Shown: piece after piece, positions 19,003-26,719 of the stretch | Position numbering within the stretch: the stretch's first letter is position 1 | How the letters are laid out: every line of letters begins with the position of its first letter | DNA from: Burkholderiales bacterium | GTDB taxonomy: Bacteria; Pseudomonadota; Gammaproteobacteria; Burkholderiales; Burkholderiaceae_C | Reading direction: 5' to 3' | Assembly: GCA_021414305.1 (NCBI GenBank) | Contig: JAIOOS010000012.1 | Location: 62,001 to 126,000, forward strand | DNA: 64,000 bases | The notes under the pieces: generated by a model | The model's input: the letters and a program-made list of their open reading frames with translations, nothing else | What the model was told of the DNA's origin: nothing | Databases searched by the model: none | Program-made: the position numbers and the translations under genes

Positions 19003-19244
19003 GAACTCGCCGACCATGGCTTGAGCTGCCCGTCCTCGAGCACCTTGACCTGCTGCTCGACGGCTTCGAGGCGGGCGCGGCAGTACTGCAGCAGCTCGGC
19101 GCCGCGTCGATAGCCTTCGAGCAGACCTTCGAGAGGCAGCTGGCCGCCTTCCATCGCGGCGACGAGGGTCTCGAGCTCTGCCAGCGCGGCCTCGTAATTC
19201 GCGGGCGGCGCCGCGCTCCGGGAGGGTGCGGTGGCTATCGTCAT
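18999..19244 (-). CDS. xseB: exodeoxyribonuclease VII small subunit
   Basis: 81-residue XseB, partner of XseA in the single-strand exonuclease VII. The conserved core [25 protein letters not shown], then [29 protein letters not shown], forms two helices. The start ATG 19244 was placed at MTIATAPSR. It overlaps ispA by 4 bases. The xseA gene is not in this window. Upstream is a 217-base divergent region shared with the Rieske oxygenase gene. Confidence 0.92.
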   Translation of the reverse strand: MTIATAPSRSAAPPANYEAALAELETLVAAMEGGQLPLEGLLEGYRRGAELLQYCRARLEAVEQQVKVLEDGQLKPWSASS

Positions 19245-19461
19245 TCGGGATCGAAAAGACGAGATTGTAGTCAGCCGACCCGGCCCCACCTGAGGGCTGC
19301 GGCGACGGGCGGCCCCCTCGGTACGACAGGCCGTCCGAGAGGCCTTGCGCCGGGTCGGATATCGGCCCTCGCTGGGTACAATCCGCGTCCCTTCGGGCGG
19401 TTCGCCGCACCCTTTCGCCGATCGAAAGTCGGCCTGCCTTCCCAGGAGGTTCCCCCCAGCC

Positions 19462-20592
19462 ATGTCCGATCTGCGCGTCCCGGCGCGAGCGCTCGCTCCC
19501 GCTCAGTCGCAGCTCCCGGTCGGGAGCTATTTCGACCCCTCCCTGTTCGAGCGCGAAAAGCAGCGGCTTTTCGCCTCGGGCCCGCGCTACGTGGGCCACG
19601 CGCTGGCCGTCCCCGAGCTGGGCGATTTCCACACCCTGCCCCAGGAAGGCGAGGGCCGGGCCCTGGTCCGCACCGCCACCGGCGTGGAGCTCGTCTCCAA
19701 CGTCTGCCGGCACCGCCAGGCCATCATGCTGCGCGGCCGCGGCAACACCGGGCAGAACATCGTCTGCCCGCTGCACCGCTGGACCTACGACCTGAAGGGC
19801 GAGCTGATCGGCGCGCCCCACTTCGCCGACGACCCGTGCCTCTCGCTCGCCAACTACCCGGTGCAGACCTGGAACGGCATGGTCTTCGAAGCGCCGCGGG
19901 CGGGCGCTGCGGGCCGCGACGTCGCCGCCGACCTGGCCGGCCTCGGTCCGGTCGCCGACCTCGACTTCAGCGGCTACGCCTTCGACAGCGTCAAGCTGCA
20001 CGAGTGCAACTACAACTGGAAGACCTTCATCGAGGTCTACCTCGAGGACTACCACGTCGCTCCGTTCCACCCGGGGCTCGGCCAGTTCGTCACCTGCGAG
20101 GACCTGCGCTGGGAGTTCGGCGCGCACCACTCGGTGCAGACGGTCGGGCCGAAGAACGAGCTCGCCAAGCCCGGATCGGCCGCCTACCGCAAGTGGCACG
20201 ACGCGGTGCTCGCCTATCGCCAGGGCCGCTACGCCGACCCGGTGCCGAGGCACGGCGCGATCTGGCTCACCTACTACCCGGCGGTGATGGTCGAGTGGTA
20301 CCCGCACGTGCTGGTGGTCTCGACCCTGATCCCCAAGGGCCCCGACAAGACGCTCAACGTCGTCGAGTTCTTCTACCCGGAAGAGATCCACGCCTTCGAG
20401 CGCGAGTTCGTCGAGGCCGAGCAGGCCGCGTACTGGGAAACCTGCGCCGAGGACGACGAGATCGCGCTGCGCATGGACGCCGGCCGCCGCGCCCTGTTCG
20501 AGCGCGGCGACGACGATGCCGGCCCGTACCAGAGCCCGATGGAAGACGGCATGCAGCAGTTCCACGAGTGGTACCGCAAGGCGATGGGCTGA
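19462..20592 (+). CDS. Rieske non-heme iron oxygenase, alpha subunit type
   Basis: Ring-hydroxylating-type oxygenase of 376 residues. The Rieske [2Fe-2S] ligands are C82-R-H84 and C102-PL-H105. The mononuclear iron site shows [21 protein letters not shown] with H198 and H203. Length suits an alpha subunit acting alone or with a separate reductase; no beta subunit, ferredoxin or reductase is adjacent. SD AGGAGG lies 12 bases before the ATG. It is divergent from xseB-ispA-dxs and convergent with nothing; the DMT transporter follows. The substrate is unknown. Confidence 0.87.
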   Translation: MSDLRVPARALAPAQSQLPVGSYFDPSLFEREKQRLFASGPRYVGHALAVPELGDFHTLPQEGEGRALVRTATGVELVSNVCRHRQAIMLRGRGNTGQNIVCPLHRWTYDLKGELIGAPHFADDPCLSLANYPVQTWNGMVFEAPRAGAAGRDVAADLAGLGPVADLDFSGYAFDSVKLHECNYNWKTFIEVYLEDYHVAPFHPGLGQFVTCEDLRWEFGAHHSVQTVGPKNELAKPGSAAYRKWHDAVLAYRQGRYADPVPRHGAIWLTYYPAVMVEWYPHVLVVSTLIPKGPDKTLNVVEFFYPEEIHAFEREFVEAEQAAYWETCAEDDEIALRMDAGRRALFERGDDDAGPYQSPMEDGMQQFHEWYRKAMG

Positions 20593-20618
20593 GCCCGCCC
20601 GAGCCGGCGCGGCGCACG

Positions 20619-21512
20619 TTGTCGGCCTCGTGGCTGGTCGCCGGCGCCACGTTCCTGTTCGCGACCATGGGCGTGTGCGTCAAGCTGGCGTCGGCCGAGT
20701 ACCCGCCGGGCGAGATCGTCTTCTACCGCAGCCTTACCGGCGCGGTGCTGATGCTCGCCTTCGCCCGCTGGCAAGGCGGCAGCGTCGCCACCCGGGTGCC
20801 CGGCGCGCACTTCTGGCGCAGCCTCGCCGGCGTGATCTCGCTCTGCCTCTGGTTCTACGCGATCGGCAACCTGCCGCTGGCGACGGCGATGACGCTCAAC
20901 TACATGTCGTCGGTGTGGATGGCGCTCTTCCTGCTCGGCGGCGCGATCGCCCTCGGCACCTCGCGGGTCGACGGCCGGCTGGTGGCGACCGTGCTGGTCG
21001 GCTTCGCCGGCGTGGCCCTGATCCTCAGGCCGACGATCGACGAGCAGCAGCTCTGGCACGGCCTGATGGGCCTGCTCTCGGGCGTGATCGCCGCCACAGC
21101 GTACCTGCAGGTCACCGCCCTCGGCCGGATGGGCGAGCCCGAGTACCGGATCGTCTTCTGGTTCTCGGTCGGCGGGGTCGGCGCCGGCGGCCTCAGCCTG
21201 CTCTGGACCGGCATGCACTTCCATTCCTGGCGCGGCGCCGGCCTGCTGCTCGCGGTCGGCCTGCTCGCGACCGCCGCGCAGATGATGCTGACCCGGGCCT
21301 ACGCCACCGGCCCGACACTCGTGAACGCCAGCCTGCAGTACCTCGGCATCGCCTGGTCGTTCGCCTACGGCGTGCTCCTTTTCGACGACAAGGTGACGGC
21401 GATGGCGATCGCAGGCATGCTGCTGATCGCAGCCGCCGGCCTGTCGGCGACGCTGCTTCGCAGCCGCAACGCCCGCCTCGCCGAGATCGCCGACCCTCCG
21501 AACACCGTATGA
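20619..21512 (+). CDS. DMT-family (EamA) transporter
   Basis: Ten-helix drug/metabolite transporter of about 297 residues with two EamA repeats: MGVCVKLASAEYPPGEIVFYRS in the first and GRMGEPEYRIVFWFSVGG opening the second. The family includes exporters of metabolites and amino acids. No ATG exists before the first membrane segment; TTG 20619 (reading LSASWLVAGATFLFATMG) is the most plausible start, with CTG 20589 overlapping the oxygenase stop as an alternative. Its stop overlaps the sulfurtransferase ATG (ATGA), so those two are coupled. Confidence 0.82.
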   Translation: MSASWLVAGATFLFATMGVCVKLASAEYPPGEIVFYRSLTGAVLMLAFARWQGGSVATRVPGAHFWRSLAGVISLCLWFYAIGNLPLATAMTLNYMSSVWMALFLLGGAIALGTSRVDGRLVATVLVGFAGVALILRPTIDEQQLWHGLMGLLSGVIAATAYLQVTALGRMGEPEYRIVFWFSVGGVGAGGLSLLWTGMHFHSWRGAGLLLAVGLLATAAQMMLTRAYATGPTLVNASLQYLGIAWSFAYGVLLFDDKVTAMAIAGMLLIAAAGLSATLLRSRNARLAEIADPPNTV

Positions 21513-22360
21513 GCATGACCTTCAAGACCCTGATCAGCGCCGATGAGCTGCGCGCGCAGATGGCCGGCCCGACCCCGCCGCTGGTCCTCGACGCCAGCTT
21601 CGAGCTCGGCGACGTCGCCGCCGGCGAACGCGCCTACGCTGCCGGCCATGTGCCGGGATCGCTCTACGTCGACCTCGACCGCGACCTGTGCGCCGCCAAG
21701 ACCGGGAGCAACGGCCGCCATCCGCTGCCCGAGCGCCCGGCGTTCGCCCGCACCGCGAGCGCGCTCGGCGTCACGCCGGGAAGGCAGGTGGTAGCGCTCG
21801 ACCGCAACGGCGGCATGTACGCGGCGCGCCTCTGGTGGATGCTGCGCTGGCTCGGCCATGCCGAGGTCGCGGTGCTCGACGGCGGCTTCAAGGCGTGGGT
21901 CGCGGCCGGTCTCGATGCGTCGACCGGGACGCCGGAGCGCATGCCCGCGGCGCCCTACCCCGAGCGGCCGTCGCTCGTCGGCAGCATCGCCGTCGCCGAG
22001 CTCGCCCCGCGCCTCGGCAAGGCGATGGTGCTCGATGCCCGCTCGCCCGAGCGCTTTCGCGGCGAGAAGGAGCCGATCGACCCCGTGGCCGGCCGCATCC
22101 CCGGCGCGTTCAACCGCTTCCATGCCGCCAACCTGCTGCCCGGCGGCCTGTTCAAGCCCGCCGAGGCGCTGCGCGAGGAGTTCGAGGCCGCGCTCGGCGG
22201 CCGCGAGCCGGCCGAGGTGATCCACTCGTGCGGCTCGGGCGTCACCGCCTGCCACAACCTGCTGGCGATGGAGCACGCGGGCCTCGTCGGCTCGCTCCTC
22301 TACCCCGGGTCGTGGAGCGAATGGTCGGCCGATCCGGCCCGACCGATCTCCCGCGGCTGA
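21509..22360 (+). CDS. sseA: 3-mercaptopyruvate/thiosulfate sulfurtransferase
   Basis: Two-domain rhodanese of 283 residues. The inactive N-terminal domain holds HVPGSLYVDLDRDL; the C-terminal domain has the active loop CGSGVTAC with nucleophile C241. The CGSGVTA loop is the one typical of mercaptopyruvate sulfurtransferases, as opposed to CRxGxR/T of thiosulfate types. It transfers sulfur to acceptors such as cyanide or thioredoxin. Coupled to the DMT transporter by a 4-base overlap. Confidence 0.88.
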   Translation: MSMTFKTLISADELRAQMAGPTPPLVLDASFELGDVAAGERAYAAGHVPGSLYVDLDRDLCAAKTGSNGRHPLPERPAFARTASALGVTPGRQVVALDRNGGMYAARLWWMLRWLGHAEVAVLDGGFKAWVAAGLDASTGTPERMPAAPYPERPSLVGSIAVAELAPRLGKAMVLDARSPERFRGEKEPIDPVAGRIPGAFNRFHAANLLPGGLFKPAEALREEFEAALGGREPAEVIHSCGSGVTACHNLLAMEHAGLVGSLLYPGSWSEWSADPARPISRG

Positions 22361-22431
22361 TTCGCCGCCGCCGGTCGACGCCGGCGTGCGACGATGCGAA
22401 GATCGCGCCGATTTCCACTAGGAGCCCAGCC

Positions 22432-22866
22432 ATGTATCAACGCATCCTGGTCCCCACCGACGGGTCCGAGCTCACCGGCCGCGCGGTCGCCGCCGCCGTC
22501 GGCCTGGCCAAGGCGCTCGGCGCCGAGCTGCACACGCTGTGCGTCAAGGAGCCCTTCCCCTACGGCGCGGTGGCAGAGATGCAGCCGACGCCGCCGCAGG
22601 AGTTCTTCGACGCGCAGGAGCGTTCGGCGGCCAAGCACGTGCGCGCGGTGATCGCGGCCTGCGACGCCGCCGGCGTCGTCTGCCACGGCGAAACGATCGA
22701 AGGCGTGCAGCCCTGGGAGGCGATCATCGAGTACGCCGAGAAGAAGGGCTGCAACCTGATCGTCATGGGCTCGCACGGCCGCAGCGGCCTGGCCTCGCTC
22801 TTCCTCGGCAGCGAGACCGACGACGTGCTGAAGCACACGAAGCTGCCGGTGCTGGTGGTGCACTGA
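22432..22866 (+). CDS. universal stress protein (UspA family)
   Basis: 144-residue single-domain USP: MYQRILVPTDGSELTGRAV at the start and the ATP-binding G2xG9xG(S/T) pattern IVMGSHGRSGLASLFLGSET near the end. This suggests an ATP-binding UspA of the cytoplasm; the role in stress is general for the family. SD AGGAG precedes the ATG. It is convergent with the ZIP transporter, with a strong hairpin between. Confidence 0.9.
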   Translation: MYQRILVPTDGSELTGRAVAAAVGLAKALGAELHTLCVKEPFPYGAVAEMQPTPPQEFFDAQERSAAKHVRAVIAACDAAGVVCHGETIEGVQPWEAIIEYAEKKGCNLIVMGSHGRSGLASLFLGSETDDVLKHTKLPVLVVH

Positions 22867-22881
22867 AGGCCCTCACCCCGG

Positions 22882-22905
22882 CCCTCTCCCGCAGGCGGGA
22901 GAGGG
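22882..22905. terminator. perfect 11-bp hairpin between convergent genes
   Basis: CCCTCTCCCGC and GCGGGAGAGGG pair perfectly around a 2-base AG loop, between the USP stop and the ZIP stop. The left flank CCCTCACCCCGGCCCTCTCCC is a kind of sequence seen repeatedly between genes in many proteobacterial genomes. It probably serves as a bidirectional terminator or is a dispersed repeat; there is no clear T-run. Confidence 0.6.
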
Positions 22906-22908
22906 AGA

Positions 22909-23688
22909 TCAGTGGCTGCCCGGGAGCTGCGAGGTGGCGACGACGACGATGCCGATCCCTGCCACCAGCCAGAGGAGCTGCGCCGCGGTCTCCTTCAGCG
23001 TCAGCCGATGCTGCAGCTGCGGAATCAGGTCGGCCACGGCGACGTAGATGAAGCTGCTCGAGGCCACCACCAGCAGGTAGGGAAACGCCGACTGCCACGG
23101 GCCGACGACGAAGTAGCCGATGATCCCGCCGAGCACCGCGGCCAGCCCCGACACGGCGTTGAAGAACAGCGCCCGGGCACGCGAGAAGCCGGCGTTGAGC
23201 AGCACGATGTAGTCGCCGACCTCCTGCGGAATCTCGTGGGCGATGATCGCCAGCGAGGTGACGACGCCGACCCGGGTGTCGGCGAGGAAGGCGGCGGCGA
23301 TGATGATGCCGTCGCAGAAGTTGTGGATGCTGTCGCCGAGGATCACGCTCCAGCCGCCGCGGCCGGCCTGCTGCCGGTCGAAGCCGTGATGGTGGTGGTG
23401 CTCGTCGCCCTCGTGGTGGTGGCTGTGCCGGTAGAGCTCGGCCTTCTCCAGCAGGAAGAAGAACAGCAGGCCGCCGAGCAGGGTCGCGAACAGGGCCTGC
23501 GGGCTGGCCTTGCTCTCGAACGCCTCGGGCAGGATGTCGAGCAGCGCGGTCGCGAGCAGCACGCCGGTCGACAGGCTCACCAGGTGCTGGACGATGCGCG
23601 ACAGCACCGAAAGCGTCAGCCCGGCCGCGACCACGACCGAGAGCACGCCACCCGCGCCGGTGGCGAGGACGATCCAGGCGAGCGTCAT
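22909..23688 (-). CDS. ZIP-family metal transporter
   Basis: 259-residue inner-membrane protein of the ZIP (ZupT/GufA) family, importing zinc or other divalent metals. Eight hydrophobic segments are visible. The metal-binding segments are GDSIHNFCDGIIIAAAF (segment 4) and AIIAHEIPQEVGDY (segment 5). A His-rich cytoplasmic loop (HSHHHEGDEHHHHHGF) lies between segments 3 and 4 and probably binds metal. No regulatory metal-box was noticed upstream. Confidence 0.9.
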   Translation of the reverse strand: MTLAWIVLATGAGGVLSVVVAAGLTLSVLSRIVQHLVSLSTGVLLATALLDILPEAFESKASPQALFATLLGGLLFFFLLEKAELYRHSHHHEGDEHHHHHGFDRQQAGRGGWSVILGDSIHNFCDGIIIAAAFLADTRVGVVTSLAIIAHEIPQEVGDYIVLLNAGFSRARALFFNAVSGLAAVLGGIIGYFVVGPWQSAFPYLLVVASSSFIYVAVADLIPQLQHRLTLKETAAQLLWLVAGIGIVVVATSQLPGSH

Positions 23689-23737
23689 GCGGCGAGCGTT
23701 CGGAACGGCGTCATGCCACGAGCCATGGGAAACGGCG

Positions 23738-24592
23738 TCATGCGACGCCGTGCGTGCGCAGCCAGTCGAGGCAGCGCTTCCAGCCGTCCTCGGCCGAGGC
23801 CTTGTCGTAGCTCGGCCGGTAGTCGGCGTGGAACGCGTGCTTGGCCTCGGGGTAGACGACGAACTGCGAGCGCTTCGCCGACCCGCTGCCGGCGGCGAGC
23901 GCCGTCTTCATCGCCTCGACAGTGTCGAGCGGAATGCCGGTGTCGACGCCGCCGTAGAGGCCGAGCACCGGCGCCTGCAGCGCTCCGGCGAGATCGACCG
24001 GATGGGCCGGCTGCAGCGGATTCTTCGCCCCCGTGAGCCGGCCGTACCAGGCAACGCCGGCCAGCACCTTCGGGTTGTGCGCGGCGTAGAGCCAGGTCTG
24101 CCGGCCGCCCCAGCAGAAGCCCGTCACGCCGAGCCGCGTGGTGTCGCCGCCGTGCGCGGCGGCCCAGGCGACGGCCGCGTCGAGATCGGCCGCGACCTGC
24201 GCATCGGGCACCTTGGAGACGATGGTCGCGAACAGCGTGTCGATGTCGAGCGGCGCCTTGGCGTCGCCCTGGCGCACGAACAGCTCGGGCGCGATCGCCA
24301 GGTAGCCGAGCCGGGCGAAGCGCCGCGCCACGTCGGCGATGTGCTCGTGCACGCCGAAGATCTCGGAAATGACGAGAACCACCGGCAGCCGCTCGCCGCC
24401 GGCGGGCCGGGCCCGGTAGGCGGGCATGGCGAAGCCGTTCGAGTCGATGTGGACGGGCCCCGCCTCGAGACCCTCGGCGCCGGTGGCGATCGCGCTCGCC
24501 GTGACCGGTTGCACCGCCGCGGCGAAGCCCGCGCCCGGCGCGGCCGGTTCGTCGCGCCGGCGCGGCAGGGGATCGAGGTCGGTACGCAGCAT
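23738..24592 (-). CDS. dienelactone hydrolase family protein
   Basis: 284-residue alpha/beta hydrolase of the dienelactone hydrolase family. Nucleophile C160 is in [12 protein letters not shown], the Asp is in YGGVDTGIP, and the His is in KHAFHADY. The first 45 residues are an extension ([17 protein letters not shown]) that may be a twin-arginine-like or disordered leader. The dienelactone link to chlorocatechol breakdown is the type function, but no such pathway genes are near. It is divergent from ppx, 87 bases between starts. Confidence 0.85.
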   Translation of the reverse strand: MLRTDLDPLPRRRDEPAAPGAGFAAAVQPVTASAIATGAEGLEAGPVHIDSNGFAMPAYRARPAGGERLPVVLVISEIFGVHEHIADVARRFARLGYLAIAPELFVRQGDAKAPLDIDTLFATIVSKVPDAQVAADLDAAVAWAAAHGGDTTRLGVTGFCWGGRQTWLYAAHNPKVLAGVAWYGRLTGAKNPLQPAHPVDLAGALQAPVLGLYGGVDTGIPLDTVEAMKTALAAGSGSAKRSQFVVYPEAKHAFHADYRPSYDKASAEDGWKRCLDWLRTHGVA

Positions 24593-24679
24593 GGCAGGTC
24601 CTGGCGGCGGGCTGAGGGGGACTGCATTCTAGGAAGCCTCGCGCCGCACGGCAGGCGACAGGCCCCCACAATCGGCGCG

Positions 24680-26215
24680 ATGGATTCGCCACGCCCCGCC
24701 GGAGCCGACGCAGACACCCGCTGGCCGGGCCAGCTCGCCGCGATCGACATGGGCTCGAACAGCTTCCGGCTCGAGATCGGCCAGCTCGTCGACGACCGCT
24801 ACCGGCGCATCGACTACCTGAAGGAAACGGTTCGCCTCGGCGCCGGTCTCGACGCCGCCGGCTTCCTGAGCGACGAGGCGGCGGCGCGCGGCCTCGACTG
24901 CCTGGGCCGCTTCGCCACCCGGCTCGACGGCTTCGCCGCGAGCCAGGTGCGGGCGGTCGCGACCCAGACCCTGCGCGAAGCGAAGAACCGCGACGCCTTC
25001 CTGGCGCGCGCCCAGACCGCCCTCGGCCGGCCGATCGAGATCATCTCCGGGCGCGAGGAGGCGCGGCTGATCTACGCCGGCGTGGCCCGGCTGCAGCCCT
25101 CGAACGCGCCGCGCCTGGTGATCGACATCGGCGGCCGCTCGACCGAGATGATCCTCGGCCGCCGCGAGCGGCCGCAGCGGGCCGAGTCGTTCCAGGTCGG
25201 CAGCGTCAGCCTGTCGATGAAGTACTTCCCCGACGGCAAGTTCAGCGAGCGCGCGTTCCGCGAAGCACAGATCGCCGCCGGCGCCGAGCTAGAGGAGGCG
25301 ATCGGCCCGTTCGCCCCCCGGCACTGGCGCGAGGCGCTCGGCTCCTCGGGCACCGTGGGCGCGGTCTCGCAGGTGCTCGCCGCCAGCGGCAAGAGCGACG
25401 GCACGGTCACGCCCGAGGGCCTGCGCTGGCTGATGCAGCGCTGCCTCGAGGCCGGCAGCGCCGACCGGCTCGAGCTGCCCGGCCTCAAGGACGACCGGCG
25501 AGCGGTCATCGCCGGCGGCCTCTCGCTGCTCTACACGCTGGCGATGAACTTCGGCATCTCGGAGCTGCTGCCGGCGCGCGGCGCGCTGCGCCAGGGCGTG
25601 ATCTTCGACCTGGCCGCGCGCCTGGCGATCGAGCGCCGCGCAGCCGCAGTGGACAAGGACATCCGCGAAGGCTCGGTGCGCGAATTGCAGCGCCGCTTCC
25701 AGGTCGACAATGCCCAGGCCGAGCGCGTCGCCACGGTGGCACTGGCGCTGCTCGACGGCGTCGCGCCCGAGACGGCGAGCGAGGCCCGGCGCGAGCTGCG
25801 CTGGGCGGCGGCGCTGCACGAGGCCGGGATGATGATCTCGCATCACGACCACCACCGGCACAGCGCCTACGTGCTCTCGCACGTCGACGCCGCCGGCTTC
25901 TCGCAAAGCCAGCTGCGCCGCATCGGCGACCTCGTGCTCGGCCAGCGCGGCGGCCTGCGCAAGCTCGAGGCGCGACTGCAGGAGACGGCGTTCGCGCTGC
26001 ACCTGCTCTGCCTGCGCCTGGCCGTCATCGTCTGCCACGCGCGCGGCGACGTCGACCCGGGCGAGATCACGCTGGCCGGCGGCAGCAGGCAGCCGATGCT
26101 GATGCCTGCGCCGGGCTGGGCCGAGACGCACCCGCGCGCCCTGCACCTGCTGCGCGAGGAAGTGGAGGCGTGGAGCAAGACCGGGGTGCTGCAGCCGGCG
26201 CTGGCCACGGCCTGA
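24680..26215 (+). CDS. ppx: exopolyphosphatase / pppGpp phosphohydrolase
   Basis: 511-residue Ppx/GppA protein, ASKHA fold. Motifs: AAIDMGSNSFRLEIG (phosphate loop), VIDIGGRSTEMI and GSSGTVGAVSQVL. The C-terminal helical part has HD-like ALHEAGMMISHHDHHRHSAYVL. It releases phosphate from polyphosphate chain ends or converts pppGpp to ppGpp; the two cannot be separated by eye. It is convergent with sixA-ppk and so faces the polyphosphate kinase gene. Confidence 0.9.
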   Translation: MDSPRPAGADADTRWPGQLAAIDMGSNSFRLEIGQLVDDRYRRIDYLKETVRLGAGLDAAGFLSDEAAARGLDCLGRFATRLDGFAASQVRAVATQTLREAKNRDAFLARAQTALGRPIEIISGREEARLIYAGVARLQPSNAPRLVIDIGGRSTEMILGRRERPQRAESFQVGSVSLSMKYFPDGKFSERAFREAQIAAGAELEEAIGPFAPRHWREALGSSGTVGAVSQVLAASGKSDGTVTPEGLRWLMQRCLEAGSADRLELPGLKDDRRAVIAGGLSLLYTLAMNFGISELLPARGALRQGVIFDLAARLAIERRAAAVDKDIREGSVRELQRRFQVDNAQAERVATVALALLDGVAPETASEARRELRWAAALHEAGMMISHHDHHRHSAYVLSHVDAAGFSQSQLRRIGDLVLGQRGGLRKLEARLQETAFALHLLCLRLAVIVCHARGDVDPGEITLAGGSRQPMLMPAPGWAETHPRALHLLREEVEAWSKTGVLQPALATA

Positions 26216-26249
26216 CCCGAAGCCGCGGGCGGCCATGGCGGCCGGAGAG

Positions 26250-26708
26250 CTAGAGGCAGTCGGGCGACTGCACCGCCTGCAGGACGACGTGGCCTTCGTC
26301 GTCGCGCGGCCGATGCCGGATCCACCAGACGGCCGCCTTCCTGATCGACCACGGCTGGGCGATGCCGGCGAGCGCCAGCGACGCCGCCAGCCCGAGCGTC
26401 GGCTGGTGGCCGACGATCAGCACCACGCCGCTGCCTTCGGGCCAGTGCGCCGCTTCGAGCACGGCGCCAGGGCTCGCGCCGGGCGCGATCGCGTCCAGCG
26501 TCTTGAACTTGCGGCCCAGCGCCTTCGCCGTCTGCTGGCAGCGCAGCGCCGGGCTGACGAGCACGCGCGCCGAATGGGCGAGCCGGCGATTGAGCCACTC
26601 GGCCATGCGCTCGGCCTGGCGCTGGCCCTTGGTGGTGAGCGGGCGAGACAGGTCGTCGGCGGCGGCGCTTTCGCTCGCTTCGGCGTGACGCCACAGGATC
26701 AAGTCCAT
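26250..26708 (-). CDS. sixA: phosphohistidine phosphatase SixA
   Basis: 152-residue histidine phosphatase. The catalytic RHG-type motif reads MDLILWRHAEA, and the second His is in LIVGHQPTLG. SixA removes phosphate from histidine on phosphotransfer proteins. Here it sits 11 bases after the ppk stop, so it belongs to the ppk operon. This hints at a role in polyphosphate or phosphohistidine turnover rather than the two-component role known in E. coli. Confidence 0.88.
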   Translation of the reverse strand: MDLILWRHAEASESAAADDLSRPLTTKGQRQAERMAEWLNRRLAHSARVLVSPALRCQQTAKALGRKFKTLDAIAPGASPGAVLEAAHWPEGSGVVLIVGHQPTLGLAASLALAGIAQPWSIRKAAVWWIRHRPRDDEGHVVLQAVQSPDCL

Positions 26709-26719
26709 GAGAGTGGGAC

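Noticed and set aside
23738-24592. Dienelactone hydrolase as part of a chlorocatechol pathway
   Set aside because: No catechol dioxygenase, cycloisomerase or reductase gene lies in the neighbourhood, so only the fold family can be claimed.
26216-26249. GGCC-rich partial palindrome between ppx and sixA
   Set aside because: Arms are short and imperfect and this composition is expected by chance in such GC-rich DNA.
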